42,099 nucleotides of DNA from CAZMRW01 sp964568805 (GTDB taxonomy: Bacteria > Pseudomonadota > Gammaproteobacteria > Methylococcales > Methylomonadaceae): the NCBI GenBank assembly GCA_964568805.1, contig CAZMRW010000028.1, positions 1 through 42,099 on the forward strand. The letters are read 5' to 3'. Position numbers and translations under genes: made by a program. Below, piece after piece: positions 26,621-35,798 of the stretch (the first letter of the stretch is position 1; each line of letters begins with the position of its first letter). The notes under the pieces are model-generated. The model did no database searches, was not told the origin of the DNA, and saw nothing but the letters and a program-made list of their open reading frames with translations.

Positions 26621-27352
26621 TCAGCTACTGCTCAATTCTTGTTTAATGATATCAAAAAGCGCTTTATAGTCAGCAGATAGCCTTTGATAGGTAGATTCCG
26701 GAAAAATAAGGTAAGGCGCGCGCATTCCAAAATAATCCATAGGTTCTCCAATTTGTTTAAAATCTATGCCGTAACGGGCCAATAGCCTGGCTAGGCGGGG
26801 TTCCATCAAAGCGGCGCCATAATCAATCTGTTCTTCCATCAACAATATAATAGCCGTAAATGCCAAACACATCGGCATATAATTGATTGGGAATCTTTTT
26901 TCTCCCCTGTTGCTGCGAATTTGATCAGTATTGTATGAAAAATTCTTATCTGCATTTCTACGCCGGAAGGTAGAAAGGATTGCCATTCTTGAGATTTCTC
27001 CGATACTGCCCTGACGTAAATGAGTTATCGGCAAATTTTGAAAATCAAACTGATTGTTATAATGTTCTTCGATAGGAAGTGTGTGGGTGATGCTTGTTTT
27101 TAAGGGGATCAGTCTTACATTTCCTATGGGTTGATTACTTGGTTTGTGGAATTGTAATCCGTGTATTGATGATTGATCCCAGATATCGGTTTCAGCATAG
27201 TCGTTAACTTGATCGGCGGTGATTATTTTATGCTCTTCATAATAAACCTGGTATCTGATGTGAAAGGCCTGTTTTTTTAATTCCGAAGTGGTTGCCTTGA
27301 CGGTGTAAAAGTATTTTTTATAATGCGATATTAGATCCGGATAGCCGGTCAT
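26621..27352 (-). CDS. LuxI-like acyltransferase of the PEP-CTERM/exosortase-associated type
   Basis: The 243-residue protein resembles the family annotated as PEP-CTERM/exosortase system-associated acyltransferase, related in fold to N-acyl-homoserine-lactone synthases. Matching parts are FHIRYQVYYEEHKI near the start (as in the LuxI RFxVF region), IGNVRLIPL, and the block GSIGEISRMAILSTFRRR (the ExSR motif of the fold). Then come LCLAF-like and ARLLARYGIDFKQIGEPMDYFG, which is widespread in this group. The true substrates are unknown. No PEP-CTERM protein or exosortase gene is in the window. It is probably transcribed with the GGDEF-EAL gene (9-base gap), and divergently from a methyltransferase 90 bases away. 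Confidence 0.82.
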   Translation of the reverse strand: MTGYPDLISHYKKYFYTVKATTSELKKQAFHIRYQVYYEEHKIITADQVNDYAETDIWDQSSIHGLQFHKPSNQPIGNVRLIPLKTSITHTLPIEEHYNNQFDFQNLPITHLRQGSIGEISRMAILSTFRRRNADKNFSYNTDQIRSNRGEKRFPINYMPMCLAFTAIILLMEEQIDYGAALMEPRLARLLARYGIDFKQIGEPMDYFGMRAPYLIFPESTYQRLSADYKALFDIIKQELSSS

Positions 27353-27442
27353 AGTTCTTTACCTGACTGTTAATTTTAAAAATCCTGACTAAGCTGTACA
27401 TAATAGTTCATAACGATGATTAATGCAGAGGTTGTATAAGGA

Positions 27443-28234
27443 ATGAGTAGTTTTCATGGCGAAGTCGGCACAGATTATCTTGCCAAAGCTGCAGATATTT
27501 TTTTACCTTTGAAACAGCTTAGTTATGAAAGAATGGATGTCTCTTCGGGAAATAAAATTCTTGATGTAGGTTGCGGTCCTGGGGTCGATGTAATGGCTCT
27601 GGCAAAACATGTAGGCGAAACGGGCAAGGTGATCGGATTCGATCATGATGCCAAGATGCTAGATGAGGCCTCACAGAAAGTCAAGAATATCGGGCTGAAC
27701 GAACTTGTTAGTGTCATCCAGGGAAGCGCGACACAATTGCCTTTTCAGACCGATTATTTTGACAGTTGCAGAAGCGAACGGCTATTTATGCATCTTATTG
27801 AGCCTGAACAGGTTTTATCCGAAATGATCAGAGTGACAAAACCAGGCGGACGAATCGTCATCCTGGACACAGACTGGTGCAGCTTGTCGATAGATACGCC
27901 ATTACCCAACATAGAACGAGCGCTTTCGGATTACCGGTTGGCTCAAGTCATTAATAACGGTTATTCCGGACGGAGCTTATACCGGCAATTCCGGGAGCAA
28001 CAACTTTCCGATATACAGGTCGATGTTTTTCCGATTTTTTTTACCGATATCGATTTATTTTATTTTATCTGTATGCAACAAGCGATAGAAGATCAGGCGC
28101 TTGCAGATCATGCCGTTACCCGGCAGGAATTAAATTACTGGCGGACTGAGATGGAACAGGCCGCCAGCAACGACAGTTTTTATGGCTGCGCCAATATTGT
28201 GATGGTTTCTGCGACAAAACCGGTGTCGGCTTAA
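27443..28234 (+). CDS. class I SAM-dependent methyltransferase
   Basis: The 263-residue protein has the Rossmann methyltransferase core: motif I ILDVGCGPGVDVMAL (residues about 38-52), motif II acidic end GFDHDA, motif post-I and VTKPGGRIVILDTDW. It belongs to the UbiE/Methyltransf_11-like group; a C-terminal part from about 150 probably binds the substrate, which I cannot name. AAGGA abuts the ATG directly and GAGG lies 11 bases further up, so the ribosome site is unusual. It is divergent from the LuxI-like acyltransferase, sharing a 90-base promoter region, which hints at a functional link without proving it. Confidence 0.85.
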   Translation: MSSFHGEVGTDYLAKAADIFLPLKQLSYERMDVSSGNKILDVGCGPGVDVMALAKHVGETGKVIGFDHDAKMLDEASQKVKNIGLNELVSVIQGSATQLPFQTDYFDSCRSERLFMHLIEPEQVLSEMIRVTKPGGRIVILDTDWCSLSIDTPLPNIERALSDYRLAQVINNGYSGRSLYRQFREQQLSDIQVDVFPIFFTDIDLFYFICMQQAIEDQALADHAVTRQELNYWRTEMEQAASNDSFYGCANIVMVSATKPVSA

Positions 28235-28639
28235 AACAGTTGATTATTTTGGAGACTCATCGCTATAGCCGGCATCATCCAAAATGAATTTTTCAGCCAA
28301 ATCTCACTGCTTTTTGTAATTGCATTCTGACACATATTATCTGTTGTCCCGGGTTTGCATGATTTCGGCCTGTTCCATTTTTGCCGGCGATATGAAACTG
28401 CGCTAATTTGATATTTTTATTGTGGTTCAATTGACTTTTCAGTACCCTACTCGATGGCAGGAATAATCGCCGGCGCTTTGTTAACTTTGGCTTCAAGAAT
28501 GAGGCTGGCTTTAATGGAGTTGATTTAAGCGAAGCAGTAAATAGAATTTTTAATTTTTAAGATTAGATCCATCGTTAAACGAATGTTATCTAATCAAGTT
28601 TTATAACAATAATAAATAAAATTATAAGGGGAGGGGAAG
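28235..28639 (+). other. 405-base non-coding leader region upstream of hppA
   Basis: ATTTTGGA near 28251 and TCCAAAAT near 28283 form an eight-pair stem just after the methyltransferase gene, a possible terminator although no T-run follows directly. A 67-codon minus-strand frame at 28293-28496 lacks a ribosome site and family pattern. The last 120 bases are AT-rich and contain the palindrome listed separately. The promoter of hppA should lie here, but no clear consensus is visible. Confidence 0.4.
28561..28595. promoter_or_regulatory. nested palindrome upstream of hppA
   Basis: GATTAGAT (28561-28568) is perfectly complementary to ATCTAATC (28588-28595); inside, CGTT and AACG pair around a single A. 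The element ends 44 bases before the hppA start. It may be an operator for a dimeric regulator or an RNA hairpin. Confidence 0.45.
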
Positions 28640-30781
<2,142 letters not shown>

Positions 30782-30815
30782 AGGGCTGGCCTATTCAGTC
30801 GGCTTTTAGCAAAAT

Positions 30816-30858
30816 TCCTCATTCCGGCAAGCTTAAAGATGCTGGAATGAGGATTTTT
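30816..30858 (+). terminator. intrinsic terminator of hppA
   Basis: TCCTCATTCCGGCA (30816-30829) pairs with TGCTGGAATGAGGA (30840-30853, allowing one G-U pair) in a 14-pair stem followed by TTTTTA. The remaining bases up to 31108 hold nothing I can support. Confidence 0.88.
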
Positions 30859-31108
30859 ATAAAAAATTGGTGCGCTGAGGTAACGAAGGTTATTGACAGT
30901 GCTAGCCTCAAGCTGGTTTCTATCTTTTCTCGATCCAATGAAATATGGACAAAACTCATTTCAAAGGAATCCCCTTTTTCGTGTCTTAACGGCTGGTGTC
31001 GAACTGTAAAAATAAAAACTATTTTCCTGGTGCCACTGAATGCTAAGAGTTGATCTAATGACTTTCCTACAATTACAATACCCTCATTACTGGCACACCA
31101 TCTGAATT

Positions 31109-31678
31109 ATGATGAATGTATTATTAGTTGAGAGCGACATTAATAATACCGTGCTTGAAAACGCGCTCGTCAACGATGGCGTTAATCCTCTAAAAACTCA
31201 ATATAGCCCATCATTTGTTTCACTGGTAAAAGAAATTCGGCCGGATGTCATTATTTTTAATCTTGAAACTCCCTCAGACAAGCTTTTGTCCGATTTGCAT
31301 GTGCTTAATCAGTCTGTGCCATTACCGGTGATCATGTTCGCCAGCGATATCAATAGTGAAACCATCAATAAAACCATTAAAGCCGAGGTCAGCGCTTTGG
31401 TGATAGATGGTCTGGATAGCAAGCGCGTCAATAGTATTATTCAGGTGGCGATGGCCAGGTTCAATCAGTTGCAGACGCTCAAAAATGCACTGGATGAGGC
31501 GAGAACCCAGCTTGAAGATAGAAAGCAGATTGATCGCGCGAAAGCAATTTTAATAAAAACCCAAAACTTCACCGAGGACGTGGCTTACCATACCCTGAGA
31601 AAACTGGCGATGGACAGAAATATTACCTTGGGTGAGATGGCCAGAAACGTGATAGCCATGGCGGAATTGCTGAAATGA
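31109..31678 (+). CDS. NasT-like regulator: pseudo-receiver plus ANTAR RNA-binding domain
   Basis: The 189-residue protein has an N-terminal CheY-like receiver (about 1-120), a short coiled coil (about 120-140) and a C-terminal ANTAR domain (about 135-189: RKQIDRAKAILIKTQNFTEDVAYHTLRKLAMDRN, then MARNVIAMAELL). The phosphorylation position holds Asn51 (VIIFNLETP) in place of Asp, so phosphorylation is unlikely. ANTAR proteins such as NasR and NasT bind paired six-base-loop hairpins in leader RNAs and block termination. Exactly such a leader lies 1.4 kb downstream, before nrtA. The gene is followed after 24 bases by the GAF-repeat protein. ATG at 31112 is an alternative start. Confidence 0.88.
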   Translation: MMNVLLVESDINNTVLENALVNDGVNPLKTQYSPSFVSLVKEIRPDVIIFNLETPSDKLLSDLHVLNQSVPLPVIMFASDINSETINKTIKAEVSALVIDGLDSKRVNSIIQVAMARFNQLQTLKNALDEARTQLEDRKQIDRAKAILIKTQNFTEDVAYHTLRKLAMDRNITLGEMARNVIAMAELLK

Positions 31679-31702
31679 TTACAATTTCTTAACACGATCG
31701 AT

Positions 31703-32626
31703 ATGAAAACATTTATTAAAGTTGTTGAAATATGGATTCTCGATAGAGAGCGTACCAACTTGGAGTTCGGCTCCGGTTTATATGGTGCGCTGACGGATTT
31801 TAAAACCGCCAGTGAGCATCAGCATTTTGCCTATGATGAAGGTTTACCGGGTAAAGCCTGGTCGGAAGGACACCCGATTGTGCTGACAAAATTTGAACAC
31901 TCTTACTTTAAACGGACAGCGGCAGCTCAAAAGGCGGGGTTGACGTGCGGAATCGCGATACCGATTTTTTCCGGTGATTTTTTACTCGCGGTCGTCGTGT
32001 TTTTATGCGGTGACGATGAAGAACATGCCGGTGCTATCGAGGTGTGGTGTAATGATATCGCTACTGAGCAGTCACTTCATGTCATGGATGGTTATTACGG
32101 CTCGCTGGAACATTTCGAAAACATATCCAGAAAAATCAAAGTTCCCAAGGGCCATGGCATACCCGGGATGGCCTGGGAGACAGGTATGCCGGTTTTGGTA
32201 GAGGATATCGGCAAGATTACTGAGCTAACACGTTCCGTCGAAGCTCACCAGGCAGGTATCACGACCGGTTTGGGCATTCCTGTCGTGAATGGCAATGAAC
32301 AAGTTTATGTGATGACTTTTCTGTCCGCTAAAGCCACGCCGATTGCCAAACGGATACAGATCTGGATTCCGGATGAGCAGGGCAAACATTTGATTTGCCA
32401 GCAGGGCTACAGCAAAAACAGCAATAATCTGGCTGAAATTTTTGAAACGATTACGGTAACGAAAGGAGTGGGTGCTTTGGGCCGGGTCTGGCTGACCGGT
32501 ATGCCTGTAATTACCGGAAACCAGGGCATTGAATATAATTATGAACTAGATAACCTCAGCAGTATGCTGGCAATTCCCGTGATTGAACAGGGCCGGTTGA
32601 AGGCGATAGTGACATTTTTATTCTAA
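31703..32626 (+). CDS. protein of three tandem GAF-like repeats
   Basis: The 307 residues consist of three units of roughly 95 residues (about 7-103, 111-207 and 217-307). Each has the same signs: an opening (I/V)xIWIxD or IEVW strand; a G-rich centre (EGLPGKAW, HGIPGMAWETGMPVL, VGALGRVWLTGMPVI); then an A-G-x-T/S segment with IAIP, LGIP or LAIP and a final hydrophobic strand ending VVVF, VMTF or VTFLF. GAF domains often bind small ligands. There is no signal peptide or membrane helix, so it is cytoplasmic. It lies 24 bases after the ANTAR gene and upstream of the nitrate transporter, the place where a NasS-type sensor would be expected. Ligand unknown. Ribosome site weak. Confidence 0.8.
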   Translation: MKTFIKVVEIWILDRERTNLEFGSGLYGALTDFKTASEHQHFAYDEGLPGKAWSEGHPIVLTKFEHSYFKRTAAAQKAGLTCGIAIPIFSGDFLLAVVVFLCGDDEEHAGAIEVWCNDIATEQSLHVMDGYYGSLEHFENISRKIKVPKGHGIPGMAWETGMPVLVEDIGKITELTRSVEAHQAGITTGLGIPVVNGNEQVYVMTFLSAKATPIAKRIQIWIPDEQGKHLICQQGYSKNSNNLAEIFETITVTKGVGALGRVWLTGMPVITGNQGIEYNYELDNLSSMLAIPVIEQGRLKAIVTFLF

Positions 32627-32896
32627 TTCTGAACGAAAAACCGACCATAGTTATTAAAGTAAAGGCAATCTTGCTGTCGCTTACTCCACACTACTGAGTT
32701 CCTTCAAGCTACCGTTTTTTCAAAACAGTGCTTATCTTGCTCCTGACCAGAGCCATTGCTCGACATCGCAGCAGTGCAAATTTTACCTGATCAAAGGTTT
32801 GAGAATTAATAAACTCAATACTGCAGGTCATAATCCATAACAGACAACGTGTTATGACTATAAGGTGCAATTGACTCGTGAACATGTCGAGCCATC
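32627..32896 (+). other. intergenic stretch upstream of the nitrate control region
   Basis: Between the GAF-repeat gene and the NtrC-like sites there is no supported gene; a 64-codon minus-strand frame (32709-32903) has no family pattern. The stretch may hold further regulator sites, but I see none that is clear. Confidence 0.35.
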
Positions 32897-32913
32897 CGTG
32901 CATTATTGGTGCG
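32897..32913 (+). promoter_or_regulatory. NtrC-like binding site, distal
   Basis: CGTGCATTATTGGTGCG carries an excellent right half (ATTATTGGTGC) of the NtrC consensus, whose form is TGCAC, seven bases, GTGCA. The left half is poor. It lies about 185 bases upstream of the predicted transcript start and 32 bases (centre to centre) from the proximal site. Confidence 0.5.
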
Positions 32914-32928
32914 ATAACAATTTAATGT

Positions 32929-32945
32929 TGCACATAAATTGCGCA
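32929..32945 (+). promoter_or_regulatory. NtrC-like binding site, proximal
   Basis: TGCACATAAATTGCGCA matches the NtrC site at about 13 of 17 positions, with a perfect left half. The 32-base spacing from the distal site equals that of the paired NtrC sites of the E. coli glnA enhancer, three helical turns. Confidence 0.6.
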
Positions 32946-33062
32946 ATTTATCCCGCTCTCTTTACTGGCATCTTTGCGCAAGCAAACGGACTTTCCGTGA
33001 TGATTAATTATAACTATATGTTATTTATTATAAATAAATGAAATAAGGAGGATATTTTTTTG

Positions 33063-33079
33063 TTGGCATAAGTCATGCT
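33063..33079 (+). promoter_or_regulatory. sigma-54 promoter of the nitrate-uptake genes
   Basis: TTGGCATAAGTCATGCT matches the -24/-12 consensus TTGGCACRNNNNTTGCW at all but two defined positions, and the key GG (33065-33066) and GC (33077-33078) doublets are exactly ten bases apart. The transcript start is predicted near 33090, three bases before the first ANTAR hairpin. AT-rich DNA upstream (33002-33060) could be bent by IHF. Confidence 0.78.
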
Positions 33080-33092
33080 TAAAAGTGGTAAA

Positions 33093-33133
33093 GGCTCTAA
33101 CGGTGGAGTCGAACATTAAGCTCACAGCTGAGC
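33093..33133 (+). promoter_or_regulatory. ANTAR-target leader RNA (two six-base-loop hairpins)
   Basis: Hairpin P1 (33093-33110): GGCTCT, loop AACGGT, GGAGTC, six pairs counting G-U pairs. Hairpin P2 (33120-33133): GCTC, loop ACAGCT, GAGC. Both loops have A at position 1 and G at position 4, the two bases known to define ANTAR recognition. The linker is nine bases. This is the RNA arrangement seen in nasF-type leaders; it begins at the predicted transcript start and precedes a terminator. Confidence 0.8.
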
Positions 33134-33163
33134 ATACTGACAAAGGCGTCGACAATAGCGGAC

Positions 33164-33202
33164 GTGTCATCTCTGACACCCGACTGTCAGACGTTTTTTT
33201 TT
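33164..33202 (+). terminator. leader terminator with competing antiterminator stem, upstream of nrtA
   Basis: TCTGACA (33172-33178), loop CCCGAC, TGTCAGA (33185-33191), CG and nine T (33194-33202) form an intrinsic terminator 30 bases before the nrtA ATG. GTGTCA (33164-33169) can instead pair with TGACAC (33174-33179), which includes most of the terminator's left arm, so the two stems exclude each other. The ANTAR protein presumably shifts this balance. Confidence 0.8.
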
Positions 33203-33232
33203 GCCCTAATTTTTACACTGGACAAGCGACTT

Positions 33233-34630
33233 ATGAAACAAGCTGGAAAATTTACCCTGACCAAACTGGCTGGAGCCTTGGCAACGGCTGCGGCTGCCAC
33301 TTCATTTCTATTTACTACCACGATCAGTGCTGCCGAATTGGAAAAAGATAGTTTGAGACTCGGGTTTATCAAATTGACTGATATGGCGCCTCTCGCCGTG
33401 GCTTTCGAAAAAGGGTACTTCGAGGATGAAGGGCTATCGGTTCAACTGGAAGCTCAAGCTAACTGGAAAGTGTTACTGGATCGTGTAATCAATGGCGAAC
33501 TTGACGGCGCACATATGCTGGCCGGACAACCATTAGGATCGACCATTGGGTTCGGCACCAAAGCTGACGTGGTGACAGCGTTCAGTATGGATTTAAACGG
33601 CAATGCAATAACCGTATCGAATGATATTTGGAAACAAATGAAGCCGAAAATTCCTGTGAAAGACGGCAAGCCGGTACATCCTATCAAGGCGGATGCATTA
33701 AAGCCTGTTGTGGAAAAATTCAAGAGCGAAGGTAAGCCATTCAATATGGCCATGGTTTTTCCGGTATCGACCCATAACTATGAATTGCGTTACTGGCTGG
33801 CTGCCGGCGGCATCAAGCCGGGTTATTATGCCCCGCCACAAGATACCTTGGGTCAGCTGGATGCCGATGCAATGTTGTCGGTAACGCCTCCACCGCAAAT
33901 GCCGGCTACCCTGGATGCTGGTACGATCGTCGGTTATTCTGTCGGAGAACCGTGGAATCAGCAAGCCGTATTCAAAGGTATCGGCGTTCCTGTGATCAGC
34001 GATTATGAAATCTGGAAAAACAACCCCGAAAAAGTATTTGGCGTCAGCAAAGAATGGGCGGACAAGAACCCCAAAACTCACCTGGCGGTAGTCAAGGCAT
34101 TAATTCGCGCCGCCATGTGGCTGGATGCCGATAACAACAAAAACCGGCCTGAAGCTGTAGAGATGCTGTCGCAGAAACACTATGTCGGAGCGGATTACGC
34201 CGTGTTGGCAAACAGCATGACAGGCACCTTTGAATATGAAAAAGGCGACAAGCGGCCGTTACCGGATTTCAATGTTTTCTTTCGCCATCATGCAACCTAC
34301 CCTTTTTACAGCGATGCTATCTGGTATCTGACTCAAATGCGCCGTTGGGGGCAGATTAATGAAGAGAAATCAGACGCCTGGTTTATGGAAACAGCCAAGA
34401 AAGTTTACCGTCCCGACATCTATATGGCAGCTGCAAAAGAGCTGATTGCCGAAGGTAAAGCCAAAGCCAGTGATTTTCCCGGTGAAAAGGAAACCGGATT
34501 TAAAGCTCCAAACGCTGATTTTATCGACGGCATCGAATTTGATGGCACCAAACCCAATGAATATCTAACCAAGTTCCCTATTGGCCTTAAAGGCAAGCAA
34601 AAAGTAGTAGGCGGCAAAGTAGCCGAATAA
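33233..34630 (+). CDS. nrtA: nitrate/nitrite ABC transporter substrate-binding protein (NrtA-type)
   Basis: From the ATG at 33233 the protein is 465 residues with a Sec-type signal peptide (basic start, TKLAGALATAAAATSFLF, cleavage near ISAAEL). The mature part matches the NrtA/NasF/CmpA family: LRLGFIKLTDMAPLAVAFEKGYFEDEGL, GQPLGSTIGFGTKADVVTAFSMDLNGNAITVS, FPVSTHNYELRYWLAAGGI and IVGYSVGEPWNQQAV. It binds nitrate (perhaps nitrite) in the periplasm and delivers it to the permease. The frame is open to 33164, but that lies in the terminator leader. The ribosome site is weak. Expression should depend on sigma-54 and leader antitermination. Bicarbonate- or sulfonate-binding relatives are less likely given the ANTAR leader. 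Confidence 0.92.
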   Translation: MKQAGKFTLTKLAGALATAAAATSFLFTTTISAAELEKDSLRLGFIKLTDMAPLAVAFEKGYFEDEGLSVQLEAQANWKVLLDRVINGELDGAHMLAGQPLGSTIGFGTKADVVTAFSMDLNGNAITVSNDIWKQMKPKIPVKDGKPVHPIKADALKPVVEKFKSEGKPFNMAMVFPVSTHNYELRYWLAAGGIKPGYYAPPQDTLGQLDADAMLSVTPPPQMPATLDAGTIVGYSVGEPWNQQAVFKGIGVPVISDYEIWKNNPEKVFGVSKEWADKNPKTHLAVVKALIRAAMWLDADNNKNRPEAVEMLSQKHYVGADYAVLANSMTGTFEYEKGDKRPLPDFNVFFRHHATYPFYSDAIWYLTQMRRWGQINEEKSDAWFMETAKKVYRPDIYMAAAKELIAEGKAKASDFPGEKETGFKAPNADFIDGIEFDGTKPNEYLTKFPIGLKGKQKVVGGKVAE

Positions 34631-34773
34631 CGGCTCGATTCACAATTCACGGCATACGGCCGATTGAGTTTGCCGCTGATTTAAAAAACAGAGTCATTCT
34701 TTGGTGCAAGGACGCGTCATTTTTTGAAAAGCCTGGCATCAGGTATTTTTTGGGGCTATACGAGGTGTTTACA

Positions 34774-35784
34774 ATGAGCAATAAACTGATCAAATTTTTA
34801 AATATTACCGGTCTTACGTGGTTTGTTCCTTTTGTAAGAATTGCAGCGGGAGACAATCCAGTTGAACAGATCCGGCAATTATGGCTGATCATGGGTATTC
34901 CCATTATCGCATTTGCATTTTTTCTTGGACTTTGGAGTTTCTCGGCCGCGAAAGTCAATACCAGTCTTGGCACGATTCCGGGTCCTGTTTCAGTCTGGCA
35001 GGAGGCGAGCGGCTTACTGGAGGAGCATATGGCCGAAAGAGAGAAGGAGAAACAGTTCTATCAACGTCAGCAGGAACGCAATGAAAAACTGCTAGCGGAA
35101 GATCCGAAGGCGCAAATCAAGACTCGTCCTTATAACGGTAATGCGACTTATCTGGATAAAATTTTAACCAGTCTATATACCGTTTTTACCGGCTTTTTTA
35201 TCGCCACTCTGGTCGCTGTGCCGGTAGGACTGCTATGCGGCATGAGTCCGGTTATCAATACCGCGATTAACCCCTTGATACAGATTTTTAAACCGGTTTC
35301 ACCGCTGGCGTGGCTTCCTATCGTCACGTTGGTGGTGAGCGCTGTTTATGTCACGACCGATGATTCCTGGTTTGAGAAATCGTTTCTGACTTCGGCGATT
35401 ACGGTCACCTTGTGTTCATTATGGCCCACTTTGATTAATACGGCGGTAGGCGTGTCGTCCATTGACAAGGATCTGGTCAATGTCGGAAAAGTGCTGAGGC
35501 TTAACTGGATTACCCAAGTCAGGAAAATCATCATTCCATCATCCCTGCCTTTTATTTTCACAGGGATGCGACTGTCTTTGGGAGTCGGCTGGATGGTATT
35601 GATTGCAGCGGAAATGCTGGCGCAGAATCCGGGGCTGGGCAAATTTGTGTGGGATGAGTTTCAAAACGGCAGTTCCAATTCGTTAGGCAGAATCATGGTG
35701 GCGGTATTCACCATTGGACTCATCGGCTTTGTACTTGATCGTATTATGCTGTCATTTCAAAAAGTATTCTCCTTTGGAAGCTGA
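34774..35784 (+). CDS. nrtB: nitrate/nitrite ABC transporter permease (NrtB-type)
   Basis: From the ATG at 34774 (GAGG eight bases upstream) the protein is 336 residues. It has a membrane helix near 35-60, then a charged, coiled-coil-like insert (EEHMAEREKEKQFYQRQQERN, ending near residue 115). The standard permease domain with five further helices follows, including the family segment PVSPLAWLPIVTLVVSAVY and the ATPase-contact EAA-type loop around LVNVGKVLRLNWITQVRKIIIPSSLPFIFTGMRLSLG. The insert is absent from cyanobacterial NrtB but occurs in proteobacterial forms, as far as I recall. The 143-base gap to nrtA contains a weak CGGCA/TGCCG hairpin and may set different protein amounts. Confidence 0.92.
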   Translation: MSNKLIKFLNITGLTWFVPFVRIAAGDNPVEQIRQLWLIMGIPIIAFAFFLGLWSFSAAKVNTSLGTIPGPVSVWQEASGLLEEHMAEREKEKQFYQRQQERNEKLLAEDPKAQIKTRPYNGNATYLDKILTSLYTVFTGFFIATLVAVPVGLLCGMSPVINTAINPLIQIFKPVSPLAWLPIVTLVVSAVYVTTDDSWFEKSFLTSAITVTLCSLWPTLINTAVGVSSIDKDLVNVGKVLRLNWITQVRKIIIPSSLPFIFTGMRLSLGVGWMVLIAAEMLAQNPGLGKFVWDEFQNGSSNSLGRIMVAVFTIGLIGFVLDRIMLSFQKVFSFGS

Positions 35785-35798
35785 AGCCGGAGATCATC

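Noticed and set aside
28293..28496. 67-codon minus-strand frame upstream of hppA
   Set aside because: No ribosome site and no recognisable pattern; basic, AT-driven composition.
30847..31053. 68-codon frame after hppA
   Set aside because: It starts inside the right arm of the hppA terminator and has no ribosome site.
31088..31106. possible sigma-54 promoter (CTGGCACACC) before the ANTAR gene
   Set aside because: The -24 part fits, but ten bases downstream there is GA where GC is required.
33085..33351. 88-codon frame spanning the nrtA leader
   Set aside because: It runs through the ANTAR hairpins and terminator and overlaps nrtA in another frame; the RNA structure explains the region better.
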